This document shows, piece after piece, positions 5,832 through 9,998 of a DNA stretch of 9,998 bases. The position numbers and the translations under genes were made by a program. Each line of letters starts with the position of its first letter. Within the stretch, counting starts at the first letter, position 1. Source of the stretch: Thermaerobacter marianensis (GTDB lineage Bacteria > Bacillota > Sulfobacillia > DYIH01); contig DYIH01000048.1 of the NCBI GenBank assembly GCA_020723785.1, positions 1 to 9,998 on the forward strand, written 5' to 3'. Below the pieces are notes generated by a model. That model was not told the origin of the DNA, searched no databases, and saw nothing but the letters and a program-made list of their open reading frames with translations.

Positions 5832-6818
5832 GTGGAAGCCGGCGACCGGCTTCGTACCGTTCGGGGGGGTGTCCGGCAGACGGCGGGGGGGAGGACTGCC
5901 TACCTGGGCGATCAGTTCTTCCTATGGTTGACCCGGTTCCTGGCCCTCGCCATCCTGGCCCTGTTGTCCCTGATCTTCTACGAGGTGATCGTCGCCTCCA
6001 AACCGTCCCTCCAGAGGTTCGGTTTCGGCTTTCTCACCAGCACGGAGTGGGATCCGGTGGCGGAGCGGTTCGGAGCCCTGCCGTTCATCTTCGGCACGGT
6101 GGCCTCTTCGCTGATCGCCCTGATCCTGGCCGTACCCCTTAGCCTGGCCGTCGCCACTTTCCTGGTGGAATTGGCCCCTTGGTGGCTGCGTGGGCCGGCC
6201 GGCGTGGCGGTCGAACTCCTGGCGGCCATCCCCAGCGTGGTTTACGGTTTGTGGGGCATCTTCGTCCTGGTGCCGTTTCTGCGTTCGACCGTGGAGCCCC
6301 CCCTGATACGCTCCCTGGGATTCCTGCCCCTGTTCCGCGGGCCCGCCATTGGCGTGGGCCTGCTGGCCGCCGGGGTGATCCTGGCGATCATGATCACCCC
6401 GATCATCACCGCCGTCATCCGCGAGGTTCTGCTGACGGTTCCGCGGCACCAACGGGAGGCCATGCTGGCCCTGGGGGCGACCCGCTGGGAAACCATTCGC
6501 CTGGTCGTGCTGCCATACGGCCGCGCCGGGATACTGGGGGGCGTGATCCTCGGCTTGGGCCGCGCCCTGGGCGAGACGATGGCGGTGACCATGGTCATAG
6601 GCAACCGCCCGGAGATCGCCTTGTCCCTCTTCGCTCCGGCTTACAGCATGGCCAGCGTGATCGCCAACGAATTCACCGAGGCCACCTCGGCGATCCACCT
6701 GTCCGCCCTGGTTGAAATCGCGTTGATCCTTTTCCTGGTCACGATCCTGATCAACATCCTCGCCCGCCTCCTCATCTGGCGGGTTTCGCGGGCGGTGCCG
6801 GGGGCGGTGCGGGAATGA
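5832..6818 (+). CDS. pstC: PstC phosphate ABC-transporter permease
   Basis: PstC is one of the two membrane subunits forming the phosphate channel of PstSCAB. From GTG 5832 the product is 328 residues. It has a polar N-terminal tail, TM1 (about 29-56) and five further hydrophobic segments. The permease EAA loop that docks the ATPase is present (REAMLALGATRWETIRLVVLP, about 208-228), followed by GRALGETMAVTMVIGN. GTG 5832 is preferred because GAGGTGAT (5821-5828) is a close match to the anti-Shine-Dalgarno sequence at correct spacing. ATG 5784 would add 16 residues, has no ribosome-binding site and sits at the likely transcription start. The start falls 80 bp after a Pho box, so phosphate starvation probably induces the operon. 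Unusually, no pstS precedes it. It overlaps pstA by ATGA. Confidence 0.93.
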   Translation: MEAGDRLRTVRGGVRQTAGGRTAYLGDQFFLWLTRFLALAILALLSLIFYEVIVASKPSLQRFGFGFLTSTEWDPVAERFGALPFIFGTVASSLIALILAVPLSLAVATFLVELAPWWLRGPAGVAVELLAAIPSVVYGLWGIFVLVPFLRSTVEPPLIRSLGFLPLFRGPAIGVGLLAAGVILAIMITPIITAVIREVLLTVPRHQREAMLALGATRWETIRLVVLPYGRAGILGGVILGLGRALGETMAVTMVIGNRPEIALSLFAPAYSMASVIANEFTEATSAIHLSALVEIALILFLVTILINILARLLIWRVSRAVPGAVRE

Positions 6819-7675
6819 ACGCGGAGGCGCGCCGCCTGCGCTGGCGTCGCCTGGCAAGCGCCCTCGCCCTGGCCGGAGCGGCAGCGTCTACCGCCCTGGC
6901 CCTCGTTCCCCTGATCAGCACGGTATACTTCGTCCTCACCCGCGGCCTTCCGGCCTTGAACCTGGCCTTCCTGACCCAGTTGCCGCGACCGGTGGGCGAG
7001 ACGGGCGGCGGGGTGGCCAATGCCATCGTCGGCTCGCTCGTCGTCGTCGGCTTGGCCAGCCTGGTCAGCGTCCCGATCGGAGTCGGCGCCGGCATCTACC
7101 TGTCCGAATTCGGCCGCAACCGGCTTGGCTCCCTGGTGCGGTTCGTGGCCGACGTGCTGACGGGCGTTCCGTCCATCGTGGTCGGCATCTTCATTTACAT
7201 CACCGTGGTGCTGACGATGAAGCGGTTCTCCGCCTTGGCCGGAGGGCTGGCCTTGGCGGTGATCATGGTGCCGGTCGTCACCCGGACGACGGAGGAGATG
7301 CTGCGCCTGGTACCCGTCACGCTGCGCGAGGCGGGGCTCGCCCTGGGAGCCCCCTATTGGCGGGTGGTCACCGGCATCGTCTTGCGCAGCGCACGGGGGG
7401 GCATCATCACCGGGATCATGCTGGCCATCGCCCGGGTGGCCGGGGAGACGGCCCCCTTGCTGCTGACATCCTTGAGCAACAACTTCTGGCACCGCGGCAT
7501 CACCGACCAGATCGCCACCCTGCCGGTGATCATCTTCTCCTATGCCACGACGCCGTATGAGGACTTGAACGCCAAAGCCTGGGCCGCCTCCCTGGTGTTG
7601 CTGGCGATGGTGCTCACCATGAGCCTGCTGGCCCGCCTCTTCACCGGGGGCCGGCGGGTGGTGTGGAGACGGTGA
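6815..7675 (+). CDS. pstA: PstA phosphate ABC-transporter permease
   Basis: PstA is the second channel-forming membrane subunit of the high-affinity phosphate importer and pairs with PstC. The product is 286 residues, normal for the family, with six hydrophobic segments (clear ones about 14-40, 69-97, 112-134 and 256-278). The EAA loop REAGLALGAPYWRVVTGIVL spans 171-190 and is followed by ARVAGETAPLLLTSL. The ATG overlaps the pstC stop codon (ATGA), a sign of translational coupling. The stop overlaps a GTG (7672) near the start of pstB. No defects are seen. Confidence 0.95.
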   Translation: MNAEARRLRWRRLASALALAGAAASTALALVPLISTVYFVLTRGLPALNLAFLTQLPRPVGETGGGVANAIVGSLVVVGLASLVSVPIGVGAGIYLSEFGRNRLGSLVRFVADVLTGVPSIVVGIFIYITVVLTMKRFSALAGGLALAVIMVPVVTRTTEEMLRLVPVTLREAGLALGAPYWRVVTGIVLRSARGGIITGIMLAIARVAGETAPLLLTSLSNNFWHRGITDQIATLPVIIFSYATTPYEDLNAKAWAASLVLLAMVLTMSLLARLFTGGRRVVWRR

Positions 7676-7719
7676 CTCGTTCCACGCCTCCGCCGGTGTT
7701 GGAAAGGAGCGAGGTTTTT

Positions 7720-8475
7720 TTGATCGGCAGCTTGCGGGTTGAGGGTCTGGAGGCCAGCTATGGGGGGCGGCAGATTCTCAAGGGGATCACCATGGACATT
7801 CCCGCCGGGGCGGTGACCGCGGTCATCGGGCCGTCGGGCTGCGGCAAGTCGACCTTCGTCCGCTGCCTGAACCGCCTGCACGAGGTGGTTCCGGGGGCGC
7901 GGGTTTCCGGCCGCGTGCTGTTGGAAGGCCAGGACATCTACGCGCCGGGGGTTGACCCGGTCGTGGTGCGGCGGCGGATCGGCATGGTGTTCCAGCGCCC
8001 CAACCCGTTTCCGACGATGACCATCTACCAGAATGTGGCCGCCGGCCTGCGCGTCAACGGGTGGGACCGGCGCCGGACGGCGGAGGCGGTGGAGCGTAGC
8101 CTGCGCATGGCCGCCCTCTGGGACGAGGTCAAGGACCGGCTGCACCAGCCCGCCACGGGCCTGTCGGGCGGCCAGCAGCAGCGGCTCTGCATCGCCCGCG
8201 CCCTGGCGGTGGAGCCGGACGTGCTGCTGATGGACGAGCCGACGTCCGCCCTGGATCCGGTCTCCACTTTGAAGATTGAAGAGTTGCTGATCGAGTTGAG
8301 GCAGCGCTTCACCCTCGTGGTCGTTACTCACAACATGCAGCAGGCGGCCCGGGTGGCCGACAGGACCGCCTTCCTTCTGGATGGCGAACTGGTCGAGTTC
8401 GGGCCGACGGCGGAATTGTTCACCATGCCCCGCGACCGGCGGACCGAGGACTATATCACGGGGCGCTTCGGGTAG
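7720..8475 (+). CDS. pstB: PstB phosphate ABC-transporter ATPase (intact copy)
   Basis: PstB is the ATPase that drives phosphate import through PstCA. From TTG 7720 it is 251 residues, the typical length, and has every motif. These are Walker A GPSGCGKST (37-45), Q-loop VFQRPNPFP (Q92), signature LSGGQQQR (148-155), Walker B LLMDEPTSALDP, and H-loop VTHNMQQA (His204). It ends with EDYITGRFG. TTG 7720 is chosen for the strong site AAGGAGCGAGG (7704-7714) and because the product then starts like other PstB proteins (IGSLRVEGLEASYGG). GTG 7663 or GTG 7672, which overlap the end of pstA, would add 19 or 16 residues. It is a close paralogue of the broken copy at 2815-3579 and shares many identical blocks with it. 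It ends with TAG right after the conserved C terminus, which shows UAG acting as a normal stop here. Confidence 0.94.
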   Translation: MIGSLRVEGLEASYGGRQILKGITMDIPAGAVTAVIGPSGCGKSTFVRCLNRLHEVVPGARVSGRVLLEGQDIYAPGVDPVVVRRRIGMVFQRPNPFPTMTIYQNVAAGLRVNGWDRRRTAEAVERSLRMAALWDEVKDRLHQPATGLSGGQQQRLCIARALAVEPDVLLMDEPTSALDPVSTLKIEELLIELRQRFTLVVVTHNMQQAARVADRTAFLLDGELVEFGPTAELFTMPRDRRTEDYITGRFG

Positions 8476-8578
8476 CCGGTGCGCCTTCCTTCGCGAACCC
8501 GCCGCGTCCACCATGATACCATTCAGTAGGTAGGACGGGTGGCGGTCAGACAACCCGTATACCGCTTTGATAACCGCA

Positions 8579-8584
8579 TATAAT
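8579..8584 (+). promoter_or_regulatory. Probable -10 element of the ytxC promoter
   Basis: A perfect TATAAT (8579-8584) in the gap after pstB would start transcription near 8591. No good sigma-A -35 lies 17 bp upstream (CGTATA, 8556-8561). The longer string CATATAAT (8577-8584) is one base off the mother-cell sigma-E -10 consensus CATACAAT, with GTATA (8557-8561) in the -35 zone. A sporulation promoter is therefore possible. The sigma factor is undecided. Confidence 0.45.
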
Positions 8585-8613
8585 AGCCCGTGGGTGTGAG
8601 TGTGGGGGCTGCC

Positions 8614-9531
8614 ATGATGATCGCGATCGGTGCGGCGGAACGGGTGGACGAACTGCGGGAGCGGCTCGCCGCCGAATTCCGGCTCCTCCAGGCCGATGGG
8701 GTCGAGGTTCAGATCAAAGCGGTCAAGCGGGGTGATTGGACGTTCCTGGGCTGTGACGTGTCCGCCAGGAAGGCCACCCCCGAGGTCGCCCGCCGCTTCC
8801 GGCTCTGCGTCGCCAACGCTGTTTCCGATGAAATCATCGACTGCTGGGAAGACGGCTTCATCCGCAAGATCATTCGCACCCATTACGGATATTTCGAACC
8901 CTCCGAACAGGAGCAGATCTACGCCTTGGCCTACCGCAGCATCCACGGGGATGAGGGCCGTGACCAGGTCATCCAGCACCGGATACGGCGCAAGGGACGG
9001 ATCCTCGCCCGGCTGACCGAGTATCTGGATAAGCACAGCGAGTTGGTGGTCGACGGGTTCGTCGCCTTCCGGCTGAAAGATTACGTGGATGAACTGGACG
9101 AGGCCGTCGACCTGGCCGTTGACGAATTCCTGATGAACAAGGAGTACCGGGAATTCATCCACCTCCTGCGCTACTTCATCGAGGCCCAGGAACCGCGGAT
9201 GGAGCGCGTCGAGGTTTACCTGTACCCGGACGGCGGTTTCCGGCTGGCCGACGGTGACGGCGCCCCCCTGACCCGGGAGCGGCTGGCCACCCCGGTTTGC
9301 GACCTGGGCGACGGCCCCGTGGACTACGAGGACCTGCTGATCAGCAGCCTGATCACGGCCATGCCCGCCGCCGTCATCCTGCACCCCGTCCGTCAGGCGC
9401 CGCGGGGAACCATGGATACCGTCCAGCAGATCTTCGGCGGCCGTGCCCGGGTCTGCCCGGGCTGCGCCGCCTGCCAGGGAGGGGCGCCTACCGCCCCGGT
9501 CGCGCCGGCGCCACCCGGCGCCGGGATATAG
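8614..9531 (+). CDS. ytxC: YtxC-like putative sporulation protein
   Basis: This is a member of the YtxC family, found in endospore formers and of unknown biochemical role. The product is 305 residues from ATG 8614. Recognisable stretches are the middle YGYFEPSEQEQIYALA, the core VAFRLKDYVDELDEAVD then VDEFLMNKEYREFI, the following RYFIEAQEPRMERVEVY, and the late EDLLISSLITAMPAAVILH. No signal peptide or membrane segment is evident. Near the C terminus is CPGCAAC (Cys281, 284 and 287), a possible metal-binding trio, followed by a short Pro/Ala tail. The frame is open from GTG 8590, but that codon coincides with the predicted transcription start. ATG 8614 behind a GTGGGGG stretch fits better, with ATG 8617 as an equal alternative. 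It stops at TAG 9529-9531, directly abutting the next gene. The identification rests on remembered family features, not a search. Confidence 0.82.
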   Translation: MMIAIGAAERVDELRERLAAEFRLLQADGVEVQIKAVKRGDWTFLGCDVSARKATPEVARRFRLCVANAVSDEIIDCWEDGFIRKIIRTHYGYFEPSEQEQIYALAYRSIHGDEGRDQVIQHRIRRKGRILARLTEYLDKHSELVVDGFVAFRLKDYVDELDEAVDLAVDEFLMNKEYREFIHLLRYFIEAQEPRMERVEVYLYPDGGFRLADGDGAPLTRERLATPVCDLGDGPVDYEDLLISSLITAMPAAVILHPVRQAPRGTMDTVQQIFGGRARVCPGCAACQGGAPTAPVAPAPPGAGI

Positions 9532-9998
9532 TTGCAGCTGGTCCTCCTGACCCTGTTGGGGGCCTTCATCGGCTGGTTCACCAATCACCTGGCCGTCCGC
9601 ATGCTGTTCCGCCCTCGCCGCCCATGGCGGTTCCCGGGCCTTCCCTGGGCGGTGCAGGGCGTTTTGCCCCGCCGGCGCCGGGAACTGATCACCGCCATCA
9701 GCGAGGCTGTCGGACGGGAACTCCTTCCCGCCGATTACCTTTTGCAGCGCGTCACCGCGCCCCGTGTCCGCGAGCGCATCGCCGGGGAGGTGGCGGCAAC
9801 GGTTGCCCGGCGGGTGGCGGAGGCGCTGCCGTCCTTCCTGCCGCGCGGGCTGTCGGATATGGCGGCCCGCCTGCTGGCCGAAGGAGCCCGCCGGGAGGTG
9901 GAGCGGTTCTTCGCCATCGACCTGCCCGGCTTGCTCGCCGGCATGAGACGGGAACTCGATTTGGCCGCCGCCGTCCGGGAGCGGCTGGAGGCAGTCTC
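9532..9998 (+). CDS. DUF445-family membrane protein (5' part, runs off window)
   Basis: The first 155 residues of a DUF445 (YheB-like) protein are present. It starts with a hydrophobic segment and the family signature IGWFTNHLAVRMLFRPRRP (about residues 13-31). VQGVLPRRRRELITAISEAV then follows, and after that a long helical region, GRELLPADYLLQR and onward. The family is widespread in Firmicutes and its function is unknown; sporulation links have been suggested for some members. The only good start is TTG 9532, immediately after the ytxC stop codon and in the same frame. This gives MQLVLLTLLGAFIGW, a normal N terminus. The ribosome-binding site is weak (CCGGGAT, 9521-9527). Tight packing implies co-transcription with ytxC. 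The 3' end is beyond the window. Confidence 0.88.
   Translation, partial: MQLVLLTLLGAFIGWFTNHLAVRMLFRPRRPWRFPGLPWAVQGVLPRRRRELITAISEAVGRELLPADYLLQRVTAPRVRERIAGEVAATVARRVAEALPSFLPRGLSDMAARLLAEGARREVERFFAIDLPGLLAGMRRELDLAAAVRERLEAV

Noticed and set aside
7540..9588. 682-codon open frame on the minus strand opposite pstB and ytxC
   Set aside because: It lies antisense to two clearly conserved genes. Its protein is low-complexity and rich in Gly, Arg, Gln and His, as expected of a complement frame in GC-rich DNA, and it shows no recognisable domain.

Overview
The window is GC-rich DNA from a bacterium, and every supported gene lies on the + strand. It carries a SpoIID-type sporulation protein and a YtxC-type sporulation protein beside a phosphate-uptake (Pst/PhoU/PhoR) locus. 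That combination points to an endospore-forming, high-GC Firmicute, most likely of the Clostridia (Desulfotomaculum/Peptococcaceae-like or Moorella-like). The lineage is inferred from gene content; no rRNA is present to fix it.

Layout. (1) 2-184: C-terminal end of an unrecognised membrane protein. (2) 316-1245: spoIID-like gene, closed by a strong intrinsic terminator (1284-1314). (3) A sigma-A-like promoter (1323-1351) drives a first phosphate unit: phoR histidine kinase (1391-2818), a pstB ATPase gene that overlaps phoR but is broken by an in-frame TAG at the Q-loop glutamine codon (2815-3579), and phoU (3675-4331). (4) A 286-bp gap with a 50-codon ORF behind a near-perfect Shine-Dalgarno site leads into a c-di-GMP phosphodiesterase (EAL) gene (4618-5427). 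(5) A roughly 400-bp intergenic region holds three copies of the 14-bp palindrome GTGAAGTACTTCAC at about 50-bp spacing, then four 11-bp-phased repeats that look like a PhoP/PhoB box. (6) A second phosphate unit, pstC-pstA-pstB (5832-8475), has overlapping genes and an intact ATPase. (7) A separate promoter precedes ytxC (8614-9531), which abuts a DUF445 membrane-protein gene running off the window.

How the genes fit together. PstC and PstA form the phosphate channel and PstB powers it. PhoU relays transporter state to PhoR, which normally phosphorylates a PhoP/PhoB regulator that binds Pho boxes such as the one before pstC. The phosphate-binding protein (pstS) and the response regulator (phoP) are not in the window. 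The EAL protein between the two halves suggests, without proving, a link between phosphate status and c-di-GMP.

The points most worth a second look are the nested palindrome array, the amber codon in the first pstB, the Pho box, and the small ORF with a start-codon-masking hairpin ahead of the EAL gene.
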